Made by a program: the position numbers and the translations under genes
The notes under the pieces: model-generated
Databases searched by the model: none
What the model saw: only the letters and a program-made list of their open reading frames with translations
Told to the model about the DNA's origin: nothing
Shown: positions 42,789 through 51,689 of the stretch, in pieces
Layout of the letters: each line of letters opens with the position of its first letter
How positions within the stretch are numbered: position 1 is the stretch's first letter
Assembly: GCA_041670885.1 (NCBI GenBank)
Contig: JBAXYJ010000001.1
Coordinates: forward strand, 1-51,689
Length of the DNA: 51,689 bases
Direction of reading: 5' to 3'
From: JAJBWD01 sp041670885
GTDB lineage: Bacteria > Bacillota > Clostridia > Clostridiales > Clostridiaceae

Positions 42789-43443
42789 AATCATTTAAAG
42801 CTTCATATTCACCTGTTACCAGGTATATGGTTCCTTCACAAATATTTGTAGCATGATCTGCTACCCTTTCTAAATATTTTATTACAAACAGCAGCTGAGT
42901 TGCTCTATTTTGAATCGTTATATCCTTTGACATCATAATTAACAGCTCTGAGAAAACTTTTCTATATAACTCATCTACTTCATCATCCATTTTGCATATC
43001 CTATAGGATTTTATAACATCTTTTTTAGTAAAGGCATCAACTGATTCTATTATCATCTCTGCTACTATCTTTGACATTTTAGGAATATCAATAAGTGGTT
43101 TTATATAATCCTCATCTTTAAGCCTTAGTGTTATTTTTGCAATATCAACAGCGTAATCTGCCATCCTCTCTAAGTCTGCTGTGACTTTAGATATGGTAAA
43201 TACTGTTCTAAGGTCAATGGCCATAGGCTGCTCAGTTGCTATAAGTCTTATACATTTATCCTCTATTTCTCTTTGACTTTTATCTAATATATCATCTTTT
43301 AATATAACCTGCTCAGCTAGTTCTCCGTCCTTATTAACTAAAGCATCTATGCTGTTTTTAATTTGCAGTTTAGTCTTATCTGCCATTTGAGCTAAATCAT
43401 TTCTTAATTTTTCAATGCTTGTATCTATTGAGCTTCTTGTCAT
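42787..43443 (-). CDS. phoU: Phosphate signalling regulator PhoU
   Basis: This 218-residue protein consists of two PhoU three-helix repeats (e.g. RIATEQPMAIDLRTVF-type IRLIATEQPMAIDLR in the first, KYLERVADHATNICE at the end of the second, with metal-binding ERxxDHxxN). It links Pst transport to PhoR signalling. The ATG at 43443 (MTRSSIDTSIEKL) has GGAGGG upstream and is preferred over a TTG six codons earlier. It ends the pst operon. Confidence 0.94.
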   Translation of the reverse strand: MTRSSIDTSIEKLRNDLAQMADKTKLQIKNSIDALVNKDGELAEQVILKDDILDKSQREIEDKCIRLIATEQPMAIDLRTVFTISKVTADLERMADYAVDIAKITLRLKDEDYIKPLIDIPKMSKIVAEMIIESVDAFTKKDVIKSYRICKMDDEVDELYRKVFSELLIMMSKDITIQNRATQLLFVIKYLERVADHATNICEGTIYLVTGEYEALND

Positions 43444-43453
43444 AATATCCCTC

Positions 43454-44206
43454 CTAACCAAATCTTCCTGTTATATAATCCTCTGTTCTCTTATCCCTGG
43501 GTTTATAAAAAATATCTTCAGTTTTCCCTTTTTCAACTATTTCTCCATTTAGAAAAAATGTAGTATAGTCCGATATTCTTCCTGCCTGCTGCATATTATG
43601 AGTTACAATTACTACTGTATAATTTTTCTTAAGCTGATCCATCAGCTCTTCAATTTTTAAAGTTGATACCGGGTCCAGCGCAGATGTAGGCTCATCCATC
43701 AAAAGAACTTCCGGTTCAACAGATAGAGTTCTTGCTATGCAAAGTCTTTGCTGCTGACCTCCGGACAATCCTAATGCGCTTTTTTTGAGTCTATCCTTTA
43801 CCTCATCCCATACAGCAGCACCTTTTAAGCTTTTTTCAACAATTTCATCCAGTACCTTTTTATTTTTTATTCCATGAATTCTTGGTCCATATGCTGTGTT
43901 ATCATATATAGACATAGGAAATGGGTTTGGTTTTTGAAATACCATTCCAGCTTTCTTTCTTAATTCTATAATATCATAATTTTGATCATATATGTTTTCT
44001 CCATCATAGAAAATTCTGCCTGTTATTTTGACACTTGAAATTAAATCATTCATCCTGTTTATTGTTCTTAAAAATGTAGACTTACCACAGCCAGAGGGTC
44101 CTATCAGCGCTGTAACGGTATTTTTATCAATTTCTATATTAATATTTTTAAGTGCCTGAACTTCACCATAATACAAATTTAAATTTTTTACCTCTATTAT
44201 GCTCAT
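43454..44206 (-). CDS. pstB: Phosphate ABC transporter ATP-binding protein PstB
   Basis: This 250-residue ATPase has Walker A GPSGCGKST, Q-loop, the signature LSGGQQQRLCIA, Walker B VLLMDEPTSALDP and H-loop VTHN, with PstB-type DLISSVKITGRIFYDGENIY. It couples ATP to phosphate uptake with PstSCA. It lies ten bases upstream of phoU. Confidence 0.97.
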   Translation of the reverse strand: MSIIEVKNLNLYYGEVQALKNINIEIDKNTVTALIGPSGCGKSTFLRTINRMNDLISSVKITGRIFYDGENIYDQNYDIIELRKKAGMVFQKPNPFPMSIYDNTAYGPRIHGIKNKKVLDEIVEKSLKGAAVWDEVKDRLKKSALGLSGGQQQRLCIARTLSVEPEVLLMDEPTSALDPVSTLKIEELMDQLKKNYTVVIVTHNMQQAGRISDYTTFFLNGEIVEKGKTEDIFYKPRDKRTEDYITGRFG

Positions 44207-44225
44207 TTTACCTCCATTTAAGAAA

Positions 44226-44250
44226 ATGCATAATTTTCTTTTTCAATTTT
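44226..44250. repeat. Short fragment resembling the hairpin element end
   Basis: AAATGCATAATTTTC resembles the left end of the 95-bp elements, but only ~20 bases match. It lies between pstA and pstB. Could be chance. Confidence 0.25.
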
Positions 44251-45133
44251 ACTTTCCACTGTATGATTTATAAATTTTATTACCAATTAATCTGGCAGAT
44301 AAATTAAATAATAATACCATAATTACAAGAACTGCCGATGCTCCATTTGCTATTTTTGTGGCATCTACTACCATTCCTTCAGAGTTAAGTTTCCATATAT
44401 ATACTGCCAGTGTTTCCGCAGGCCTTAAAAGACTGAACGGACTGTTTACAGTAAATAAATTACTTAAGCTAAAGTCCAGGGGAGGGGCACTCATTCCTGA
44501 CGTATATAAAAGAGCAGCAGCCTCTCCGAATATTCTTCCGGCAGCTAATATTACACCTGTTAATATCTGAGGCATAGCTGCAGGCAGTATTACTTTCCAG
44601 ATTGTTTGGAATCTGGTGGCACCAATACCAAGACTAGCTTCTTTTACATGTCTTCCGGCATCCCTTATGGCATTTTCAGAAACCCTTGTCAGTGATGGAA
44701 GATTAATAATTGTTATTGCTAAAGCTCCGGAAAGAAGTGTGAAGCCCAAACCTGTAAGATTAACAAATATTAAAAGTCCAAACAAACCTACTACGATGGA
44801 CGGAAGTGATGCCATGGTTTCAATACAAAGCCTGACAATATTTATAAATACGCCATCTTTAGCATATTCAGCTAAATATATTCCCGCACCAACACCAAGC
44901 GGAATTGAAATTATAAGAGCTATAAACAGCATATAAAAAGAATTAAAAAGCTGAGGTGCTATTCCTCCGCCTGCTTCTCCAAACTTTGCTCCAGTAGTTA
45001 AAAATGTTAAATTTAAAGAAGATAAGCCTCTGTATAGTATAATTGATAATAACGAAAAAAGAAGTAAAACTACTAATCCGGAAATAATATAAAATACTAT
45101 AGTCCAAATTTTATCTGCTAATTTATTATTCAT
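44249..45133 (-). CDS. pstA: Phosphate ABC transporter permease PstA
   Basis: This 294-residue permease has six membrane segments and an EAA-type loop (VKEASLGIGATRFQTIWKVILPAAMPQILTG). IGVGAGIYLAEYA is typical of PstA. It overlaps pstC by four bases. Confidence 0.95.
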   Translation of the reverse strand: MNNKLADKIWTIVFYIISGLVVLLLFSLLSIILYRGLSSLNLTFLTTGAKFGEAGGGIAPQLFNSFYMLFIALIISIPLGVGAGIYLAEYAKDGVFINIVRLCIETMASLPSIVVGLFGLLIFVNLTGLGFTLLSGALAITIINLPSLTRVSENAIRDAGRHVKEASLGIGATRFQTIWKVILPAAMPQILTGVILAAGRIFGEAAALLYTSGMSAPPLDFSLSNLFTVNSPFSLLRPAETLAVYIWKLNSEGMVVDATKIANGASAVLVIMVLLFNLSARLIGNKIYKSYSGK

Positions 45134-46020
45134 TTTATTTCACCTCTTTTTCCTATAATTCTAACTATTAAAATAAAAATAAATGATATTATCAGTAGCA
45201 GTAAAGCAAGAGACCAAAGTGAATCATTATACGGAGTTCCATCTATTGTATTAGCCATATCCATTGTAATTGCAGATGTTAAAGTAACAGTAGGCTTAAA
45301 TAAATTAAATGGCATCTTTAAAGTATTTCCTATAACCATTTGAACAGCTAAAGCCTCACCAAAAGCTCTGGCTAAGCCTAAAACTATGCCTGTTAATATT
45401 CCTGTCTTGCTTGCCGGGACAATAACTTTTTTTATTGTCTGCCATCTGGTAGCTCCAAGTCCATAGGAAGCCTCCAGATAATCCCTTGGAATGGTCTTTA
45501 ATGCATCTGAGGAAATAGAAGCTACTGTTGGCATTATCATAATACTTAGTACAATAATTCCTGCCAGCAGACTAAAACCAATCCCGCCAGATAAATTTTT
45601 AAGAATTGGAACTAAAACTGAAATGCCTATCCACCCGTATACAACAGAAGGTATGCCAACAAAGAGTTCCATAGAGGGTAAAATAACCTTTTTCCCTAGT
45701 TTTGGTGATATAAAATTAATAAAAATAGCTAAGGCGATACTTACTGGTGCTGCAATCATTATTGCACCAATGGATACAAATATGGAACCTAAAATAAATA
45801 TAAGGGATCCGAACTCCGGAATCTCTGCATCTGGTTTCCAGTTTGAGCTTAATAAAAATTTAATAATTGAATATTTTTCCTTTGTAAATGTATTAATACC
45901 TTTATATCCTAAAAAAATTATTATAGCTAAAGTTAAGCAAACTATAAGTATACCGCAGAACATTGCATAACTTCTGCCAACATATTCATTTTTTATATTC
46001 TTATATGTATTACCTTTCAT
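45130..46020 (-). CDS. pstC: Phosphate ABC transporter permease PstC
   Basis: This 296-residue partner permease has six membrane segments and an EAA loop (YLEASYGLGATRWQTIKKVIVPASKTG). MAVGIPSVVYGWIG-like ELFVGIPSVVYGWIGISVLV is characteristic. It starts after a 76-base gap with a hairpin downstream of pstS. Confidence 0.95.
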   Translation of the reverse strand: MKGNTYKNIKNEYVGRSYAMFCGILIVCLTLAIIIFLGYKGINTFTKEKYSIIKFLLSSNWKPDAEIPEFGSLIFILGSIFVSIGAIMIAAPVSIALAIFINFISPKLGKKVILPSMELFVGIPSVVYGWIGISVLVPILKNLSGGIGFSLLAGIIVLSIMIMPTVASISSDALKTIPRDYLEASYGLGATRWQTIKKVIVPASKTGILTGIVLGLARAFGEALAVQMVIGNTLKMPFNLFKPTVTLTSAITMDMANTIDGTPYNDSLWSLALLLLIISFIFILIVRIIGKRGEIK

Positions 46021-46045
46021 ATTATCATTCCTTTAATATTAATTA

Positions 46046-46068
46046 AAATTTCAGTTTTTATGAAATTT
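46046..46068 (-). terminator. Intercistronic hairpin between pstS and pstC
   Basis: AAATTTCA and TGAAATTT pair perfectly around a seven-base loop, with a T-rich sequence after it on the minus strand. Such elements often reduce permease expression relative to the binding protein. Confidence 0.45.
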
Positions 46069-46096
46069 AGGCCAAACTTAGCTTTGCCTGCTTATT

Positions 46097-46969
46097 CTAT
46101 TTCACATCTGATATAGGAATATATCCAAGCTTTTCTACTGCAGATTTATTTTTATCACTTACCATATAATCTATAAATGCTTTAGTAAGACCACTGGCTT
46201 CTCCTTTTGTGTACATATGTTCAAAAGACCAGAAGGGATATTTCTTTGTTACTATGTTATCCTTTGACGCTTCGATTTCATCTATTTTAATAATATTTAA
46301 CTCGCTTTTTACATCTCCGGTCAAGTAAGACAATGCTAAGTAACTTATAGATCCTTTATTAGCTTTAACAGCAGTTCTGACTGCACCTGATGAATCCTGT
46401 ACAGTTCCAAGATTTTCATTTTCTTCGATTTTATCCATAACAGTATTTAAAAATGCAGCTCTGGTTCCTGAAGATTTTGTTCTGTTTATAACATTAATCT
46501 GCTGGTCATCCCCACCTAAGTCCTTCCAATTTGTTATTTTTCCTGTAAATATATCCTGAATTTGAACTTTTGTTAATGTGTTTATTTTGATATCTTTACT
46601 GGTCACTACGGCAAAACCAATTATACAAACCTTATGATCAACTAATACTTTTGCTGTAGCTTCATCTTTTAATTTTTCTATTGCTGTTACATCAGACATT
46701 CCTATTTGAGCAGATCCGGAATATACCTGATTAATACCAGCACCGCTTCCTCCACCCTGAACATTTATAGAAGCTTTAGGATTATTAGCAATATAATCCT
46801 TAGCTGTCTGTTCTGCTAACGGCTGAAGTGCAGTTGAGCCTAAAATTATAATGCTTCCTGATGTTCCAGAAGCATTTCCAGCTGAATTTTTTCCGCAGCC
46901 GGCAAATATAGCTGTTGCTGATATTAATAACATAGCTGCTGCAAAAGCCCAAACTTTTTTTAGATTCAT
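46097..46969 (-). CDS. pstS: Phosphate-binding lipoprotein PstS
   Basis: This 290-residue binding protein has a lipoprotein signal (hydrophobic residues 8-22, lipobox AIFAGC). Motifs: GSTALQPLAEQTA, GGGSGAGINQVYSG and SSGTRAAF. It captures phosphate for PstCA. The phased repeats upstream suggest PhoP control. Confidence 0.95.
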   Translation of the reverse strand: MNLKKVWAFAAAMLLISATAIFAGCGKNSAGNASGTSGSIIILGSTALQPLAEQTAKDYIANNPKASINVQGGGSGAGINQVYSGSAQIGMSDVTAIEKLKDEATAKVLVDHKVCIIGFAVVTSKDIKINTLTKVQIQDIFTGKITNWKDLGGDDQQINVINRTKSSGTRAAFLNTVMDKIEENENLGTVQDSSGAVRTAVKANKGSISYLALSYLTGDVKSELNIIKIDEIEASKDNIVTKKYPFWSFEHMYTKGEASGLTKAFIDYMVSDKNKSAVEKLGYIPISDVK

Positions 46970-47043
46970 CCTTTACCTCCAAAAATCTAATTTTGTCTTA
47001 CTTATAATATTAAGATTCTTTTATTATCTTATTATTTCCTGAA

Positions 47044-47082
47044 GGTTAAATTTTATTAACAGAAGGTAATTTAATAGTTAAC
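47044..47082 (-). promoter_or_regulatory. Pho-box-like phased repeats upstream of pstS
   Basis: On the minus strand GTTAAC, AATTAC, GTTAAT and TTTAAC occur 11, 11 and 10 bases apart, the periodicity of PhoB/PhoP sites. GATAAT (47023-47028), 15 bases after the last repeat, could be the -10. No phoPR genes are in the window. The 335-base gap 46970-47304 holds this site, the two dyads and no gene. Confidence 0.55.
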
Positions 47083-47184
47083 AATGATAAAATTTGCTTC
47101 TTTGCTGTATTTCTTTTTAATTATTTCATTGTCTGCCATATAAATACTAATAAACGCATCCTTAAAAAATAATAAATACATTTA

Positions 47185-47255
47185 TTAAGAATCATTCTAT
47201 AATTCTTAACTCATATTTAACATCTTCTTGCATTAATTATAATAATAAGATGTTA
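47185..47255. promoter_or_regulatory. Two dyads upstream of the EAL-GGDEF gene
   Basis: TTAAGAAT (47185-47192) pairs with ATTCTTAA (47202-47209), nine-base spacer. TAACATCTT (47218-47226) pairs with AAGATGTTA (47247-47255), 20-base spacer containing TATAAT. The second likely frames the promoter and may be an operator. Confidence 0.4.
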
Positions 47256-47304
47256 TATTTCTATTATAAACAAAATTTAATTGTACAATTGAGGAGTATA
47301 TTAT

Positions 47305-49059
47305 ATGGAAGATTTAAAAGAACTGGAAATGATTTTGGAAACAGGTGCAATAACATCAGTTTTTCAGCCAATAATATCTTTAGAAAATGCATCTGTCATT
47401 GGGTATGAAGCATTAAGCCGCGGTCCTGAAAATTCATCCCTGCAATATCCTGATAAATTATTTTCTGCAGCAGAAAATAATAATAAATCCTGGGAATTAG
47501 AATCCTTATGCAGAGTTAAGGCATTGGAAAAAGCTAAAAATATAACTAATGACAAGCTGTTATTTTTAAATGTAGATCCTTTAATATTTAGTGATGAAAA
47601 TTTTAAGAGAGGGTTTACTAAAAATTTTTTAAGCAGACATAATATACCTCCTACTTCTATAATATTTGAAATAACAGAAAAAACTGCTATACAAGATTAT
47701 AATTGCTTTAGAAAAGCCTTAAACAATTATACAGATCAAGGTTATCAAATTGCCATAGATGATACTGGTGCCGGATATTCAGGACTTACAACACTAGCTG
47801 AAATTAAACCAAATTATGTTAAAATTGATATCAGCTTAATCAGAGATATTCATAAAGATCCCTTTAAGCAGGCATTAATAAAGGCTCTTGTTACCTTTGC
47901 GGATTCAACTATTATTAAGTTAATTGCTGAAGGAATAGAATGTGAAGAAGAATTAGCCATGTTAATAGATTTAAATGTTTATGCCGGTCAGGGATACTAT
48001 ATTCAAAAGCCCGCCAGCGATTTTCTTCCTATTAAAGCTGAATGCATAGATTTTATAAAAAAACAAAATAAACTTAAAAAAAATAAATTGAATTACTTAA
48101 ATCGAGTTATAGGAGAAATCTGCACCTTTGAGAAAGCTTTTTCTCCTCAGGATTCTTGTAATACAGTTAATGAATATATTAACCATGCTTTAACTAAAGG
48201 GGTTTGTATTGTACAAGGGGATAAGCCAGTTGGTTTAGTTATGAGAAGTACTTTAGATTCTGCTATTGCTTCTCAGTATGGCTATTCCGTATTTTTTAAG
48301 AGGCCAGTATCTTTAATAACAGATTTTTCTCCCTTAATTGTAAATTATTCAACTCCTGTAAATGAAGTTTCCAAATTAGCAATGTCAAGAGAAGATTCTA
48401 GGACTTATGATTGCGTAGTGGTAGAAAAAGATTCAAAATATTATGGATTAGTAACTATAAAAAATCTATTGGAATTTTCTACCATACTGGAAAGAAATTA
48501 TGCAATGAGCTTAAATCCATTAACAAAACTTCCCGGAAATAATATTATAGAAGAAGTATTAGATAATTTGACCACAACTGACATTCCACAATGCGTATTA
48601 TATTTTGATTTAGACAACTTTAAAGCTTATAATGATACATACGGATTTGAAAATGGAGATAATATACTTAAATTTACAGCTGATTTATTACAAAAATACC
48701 TAATGAAATCTTTCCCATTCAGTAGTTTTTTAGGTCATATAGGAGGAGACGATTTTATCTGTACTATTAAATGTACATTTAATGAATGTACGGAATTTTG
48801 TGATGTACTGTTATCAGAATTCGACAAGCATATACCATATTTTTATAGTGAAGAGGACAGAATTAAAGGTTATATAAGCTCTAAGGACAGAAATGAAAAT
48901 CCAGCTTTATTTAACATAACTACAATATCTATTGCAGGTTTTTATGGAAAGCTCAATGTTTTTTCAGGCTGCAAAAATATTTCGGAATTTACCAGCCATA
49001 TAAAAAAAGAGTCTAAATCAATAATTGGAAGCAGCAAAGTTATTAAGATATTTAATTAG
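47305..49059 (+). CDS. EAL-CBS-GGDEF cyclic di-GMP protein
   Basis: This 584-residue protein has an N-terminal EAL domain (1-255; E35-A-L, NVDP, EITEKTAI, IDDTGAGYSGL, KIDISLI, IAEGIE, GQGYYIQKP) with all catalytic residues visible, so it can probably hydrolyse c-di-GMP. A middle region (about 280-400) with paired CBS-type repeats may sense nucleotides. The C-terminal GGDEF domain has the variant GGDDF (480-484), so synthase activity is uncertain. Cytoplasmic. GAGGAG site; monocistronic with dyads upstream and a terminator. Confidence 0.9.
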   Translation: MEDLKELEMILETGAITSVFQPIISLENASVIGYEALSRGPENSSLQYPDKLFSAAENNNKSWELESLCRVKALEKAKNITNDKLLFLNVDPLIFSDENFKRGFTKNFLSRHNIPPTSIIFEITEKTAIQDYNCFRKALNNYTDQGYQIAIDDTGAGYSGLTTLAEIKPNYVKIDISLIRDIHKDPFKQALIKALVTFADSTIIKLIAEGIECEEELAMLIDLNVYAGQGYYIQKPASDFLPIKAECIDFIKKQNKLKKNKLNYLNRVIGEICTFEKAFSPQDSCNTVNEYINHALTKGVCIVQGDKPVGLVMRSTLDSAIASQYGYSVFFKRPVSLITDFSPLIVNYSTPVNEVSKLAMSREDSRTYDCVVVEKDSKYYGLVTIKNLLEFSTILERNYAMSLNPLTKLPGNNIIEEVLDNLTTTDIPQCVLYFDLDNFKAYNDTYGFENGDNILKFTADLLQKYLMKSFPFSSFLGHIGGDDFICTIKCTFNECTEFCDVLLSEFDKHIPYFYSEEDRIKGYISSKDRNENPALFNITTISIAGFYGKLNVFSGCKNISEFTSHIKKESKSIIGSSKVIKIFN

Positions 49060-49098
49060 ATTCAATAATTCAGCTTTTTTCCCTAATTTCAAAACAAT

Positions 49099-49129
49099 AA
49101 AGCTCTGATTTTCAGTTAATCAGAGCTTT
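49099..49129. terminator. Bidirectional terminator between the EAL gene and the chemoreceptor
   Basis: AAAGCTCTGATT and AATCAGAGCTTT form a 12-bp perfect stem with a seven-base loop between convergent genes. Confidence 0.88.
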
Positions 49130-49140
49130 TATATATGATT

Positions 49141-51689
49141 TTATATCCGAACTTTAAAATCCGCAGCTGTCTCTTTATTCATTTTCCCCTTATTTATCAG
49201 CTCTATAATTTTTATTATTTTCTCATCATCCAGATTTTCCTTTACTTTAAATAAATTTATTTTTTTACTTAGCACATTCGCTTGGTTTGAAAGTTCCCTT
49301 GCTGCTGCTGCGCTTTCCTCTGATGAAGCTGTATTAGCCTGAGTTACCTTTGATACTTCTTCTAAAGCCTGGTTTATCTGAACTATTCCTATGGCCTGTT
49401 CATTTGAGGAATTTTTAATAGTACCAGCCAGGTCTATAATTTTTTCAACATCTTTTGTAATTTTAAATAGTGTTTGAGAAGTATCTGATGCTATATTCCT
49501 TCCTATTTTTACTTTTCCTGCAGATTCATTAATAAGAACTGAAGTTTCACTTACTGCATCGGCTACTTTTTTTGCTAAGAATCTGACTTCCTCTGCCACA
49601 ACTGCAAATCCTTTCCCATTCTGACCTGCTCTTGCCGCCTCTACAGCAGCATTAAGTGATAATATATTTGTTTGAAAAGCAATTTCATCTATAAGTTTTA
49701 TTATCTTTTCTATAGTATTGGAAGACTTACTTATATCCTCCATGGCGTTCAGCATATCCATCATTTGGATTTTCCCCGCTTCAATATTTTTCTTAGCTGC
49801 TAATGTCATATTATGAGCCTTAGATGCTGAAGCAGCATTTTCCTCAGTTTGAACCGTAATCTCAGTAATTGCTGCAGTTATTTCTTCAATAGAACTTGCT
49901 TGCATAGAAGCTCCATTTGATAAAGCTTCGGAAGAATCGGATACCTGCCTTGAACCTGAAGCTACCTGTCTGGATACTGTTTCAATATTTTTTAATGTGT
50001 CATTTAAAAATTCCACAATTATTTTAAACGAATCAGATATTTCCCTAAAATTTCCATTATAGTCTTTATCTATGTCAACTCTAAGATTTCCTTTTGAAAT
50101 TTCAATGAGCACATTTTTAATGTCATCAATCATATCCCTTAATGCAGCAACTGTATCATTTACTGAAATTTTTAAAATAGCAAAATCTCCATCGTATTCC
50201 CCCATAACTTTTGAGTTTAAATTTCCTTTAGAAATCTCATCTAAAACTTTTGAAGTTTCTTGTACCGGGCTTATAATTTCATGTAAAGTCTGGTTAATCC
50301 CATTTACTATTTCCAAATAAGCTCCGTTTAAATTACTTGTATCTGCTCTGTAAGACAAATTACCTTCTTTAGCCTGCTTAGCAAGTTCATTTGTCTGATT
50401 AAACAGTTCTAAAAATGAATTTCTGACAAATCCCAAGTTTTCAGTTATTATTTTAAATTCACCCTTAAAGGATTCTGATACTTTACCGGGAACCTCACCG
50501 CGGCCTAAGGAAGAAAGATACTGAGCTGCATAATCAATTGGCAGTTTAAAGGCTCCAATTAAATTGTTAATTTCCCCTAAAAGTTTACCCCAATCCCCGC
50601 TGTAATTATCAACATTTCCCCTTATACTTAACTTTCCTTCCTGAACAGACTCAGTTAATTCAACAGTTTCACTGATTAACCCATTCAATACATGAATACA
50701 ATTATTCAGACTATTTTTTATTTTATTAAAATCACCCTTATAGTTTTCAGTAATTTCTCCCGGAATATTTCCTGTACTGATTTTCTCAATATAATCAGCT
50801 GTCAAATTAAGGGGTGCCATAAATGTATCTATAAGCTTATTTATTCTATCCGCTAATTCTTTCCATCCACCTTCATATGAATCTAAATTAATTCTATCTT
50901 TTGTATTTCCATTTTCAACATTTTCAATTACATTACTTATATCCGCATCTATTGTTTTTATTGTTGAAATAGTAGAAGATAATCCAATTCCCAGTACATC
51001 CTTATCGGATTTAATTTGAATATAAGCATCAAAATCACCATTGGCAATACTATTTGTAATTAAAGTCTCTTGTTTAATGTTTTCTGCCATAGCAGCAAAG
51101 GCATTAATAAGCTCACCTATTTCATCTTTTCTATCTGTTTTTTCAATATCAATATTAACATCACCAATAGATATAGCTTCAGCTGACTTTTTTAATTTAA
51201 GAATGTTCTTATTAATAAGAGAAACTAAGCTGTATACTATAATAATGGAAAATAATATTGTAAACACAAGTATATAAATGACTTTTGAAATAATATTTTT
51301 ATAAATTATACCGGTTTGTTTATTTTGATAAGATGCCTCATTTTTATAAATATTAATAATAGTATCTAATTTCTCTATAACCTGATTCCCATATGAATCC
51401 ATGGATTTAACTTCACTTTTTACTATATTCCAATTATTAGTTTCATTTATAAGCTTCCCTGCTGATTTACTATAAGAATTATATGCTTTTACAAAGTCAT
51501 CATATACGTCTTTAGAATTACCGGATTGTTTAATTTTTGAATAACCTGATAAAATACCTCTGTCTTCTGAAATCATATCCATTATATTGCCTAGATGTTC
51601 TTTAGCCTTATCCTGTTCAATTATCATTTTCATACTCTCTCTTCTTTCATACTCCACATTTGACTGGAGATCTGATAAAAGCTGAATTG
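49141..51689 (-). CDS. Methyl-accepting chemotaxis protein with tandem HAMP-like repeats, 5' end cut by window
   Basis: The frame is open to the window edge, so the true start lies to the right; GTG at 51657 is not the start. Visible parts: end of a 4HB-type sensor domain (SDLQSNVEYERRESMKM on), a membrane helix, then about nine HAMP-like units ending in GD/GN motifs (e.g. GNIPGEITENYKGDF, GKLSIRGNVDNYSGDW), and the signalling hairpin IAFQTNILSLNAAVEAARAG with AVVAEEVRFLA. There is no NWETF-type tail. It would signal to CheA/CheW; the ligand is unknown. Confidence 0.93.
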   Translation of the reverse strand, partial: IQLLSDLQSNVEYERRESMKMIIEQDKAKEHLGNIMDMISEDRGILSGYSKIKQSGNSKDVYDDFVKAYNSYSKSAGKLINETNNWNIVKSEVKSMDSYGNQVIEKLDTIINIYKNEASYQNKQTGIIYKNIISKVIYILVFTILFSIIIVYSLVSLINKNILKLKKSAEAISIGDVNIDIEKTDRKDEIGELINAFAAMAENIKQETLITNSIANGDFDAYIQIKSDKDVLGIGLSSTISTIKTIDADISNVIENVENGNTKDRINLDSYEGGWKELADRINKLIDTFMAPLNLTADYIEKISTGNIPGEITENYKGDFNKIKNSLNNCIHVLNGLISETVELTESVQEGKLSIRGNVDNYSGDWGKLLGEINNLIGAFKLPIDYAAQYLSSLGRGEVPGKVSESFKGEFKIITENLGFVRNSFLELFNQTNELAKQAKEGNLSYRADTSNLNGAYLEIVNGINQTLHEIISPVQETSKVLDEISKGNLNSKVMGEYDGDFAILKISVNDTVAALRDMIDDIKNVLIEISKGNLRVDIDKDYNGNFREISDSFKIIVEFLNDTLKNIETVSRQVASGSRQVSDSSEALSNGASMQASSIEEITAAITEITVQTEENAASASKAHNMTLAAKKNIEAGKIQMMDMLNAMEDISKSSNTIEKIIKLIDEIAFQTNILSLNAAVEAARAGQNGKGFAVVAEEVRFLAKKVADAVSETSVLINESAGKVKIGRNIASDTSQTLFKITKDVEKIIDLAGTIKNSSNEQAIGIVQINQALEEVSKVTQANTASSEESAAAARELSNQANVLSKKINLFKVKENLDDEKIIKIIELINKGKMNKETAADFKVRI

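Noticed and set aside
51657..51689. GTG at 51657 as the chemoreceptor start
   Set aside because: The frame continues open to the window end with typical sensor-domain sequence (QLLSDLQSNV), so the gene is truncated rather than started there.

Overview
The window looks like chromosomal DNA of a spore-forming Clostridium-type Firmicute. It is AT-rich, ribosome binding sites are strong AGGAGG-type, and TTG/GTG starts are common. It carries spoIVA, two alpha/beta-type small acid-soluble spore proteins, RemA, and a ferredoxin-based anaerobic energy metabolism (pyruvate:ferredoxin oxidoreductase, membrane-bound [NiFe] hydrogenase). Almost all genes are on the minus strand, so transcription runs mostly from high to low coordinates. 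I do not name a species.

Layout, in window coordinates. 1-7932 is a housekeeping run: yicC, remA, gmk, rpoZ, coaBC, priA, def, fmt, a YugP-type zinc peptidase and the 5' part of rsmB. 8042-12798 holds a class I aminotransferase, ychF (plus strand) and a Lon-type protease. 12914-24974 is a nearly continuous block encoding an Mbh-type, ferredoxin-linked, H2-evolving hydrogenase. In transcription order it reads hypC-hypD-hypE, a relic-like palindrome, mbhK-mbhL-hypA-hypB, Mrp-antiporter-like subunits A-H, mbhM, mbhJ, mbhN and finally deoC. 25211-31576 is an accessory-looking stretch: an unknown basic protein, a P-type calcium ATPase, a divergent CbiB/CobD-like membrane protein with a 54-residue partner ORF, a class IV aminotransferase, a HAD phosphatase, a Cys-rich DUF1292 protein and a 36-residue basic peptide ORF. 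31699-36467 has nifJ (PFOR) and murG. 36704-38963 has two SASP genes, tRNA-Pro(GGG) and spoIVA. 39034-42681 has gpsA, der and a radical-SAM/DUF512 protein. 42787-46969 is pstSCAB-phoU behind a phased Pho-box-like repeat. 47305-49059 is an EAL-CBS-GGDEF c-di-GMP protein, and 49141 to the window end is a poly-HAMP chemoreceptor cut by the window edge.

Functional links: NifJ would reduce ferredoxin during pyruvate oxidation. The Mbh complex would reoxidise it, release H2 and conserve energy through its Mrp-like module. HypA-E mature the NiFe site. HypF and a large-subunit endopeptidase are not in the window, and the large subunit ends exactly at its C-terminal Cys motif, so it needs no cleavage.

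The most notable unexplained structure is a family of ~95-bp hairpin elements with TGCATAATT-type termini. There are five near-complete copies, two of the loci being tandem doublets, plus two or three degraded ones. They lie at the 3' ends of genes and in two cases supply or overlap the last codons. Other signals are an SD/promoter-overlapping palindrome before the 54-residue ORF, a TnpB/IS605-like palindromic relic inside the hydrogenase region, and paired dyads before the aminotransferase and EAL genes.
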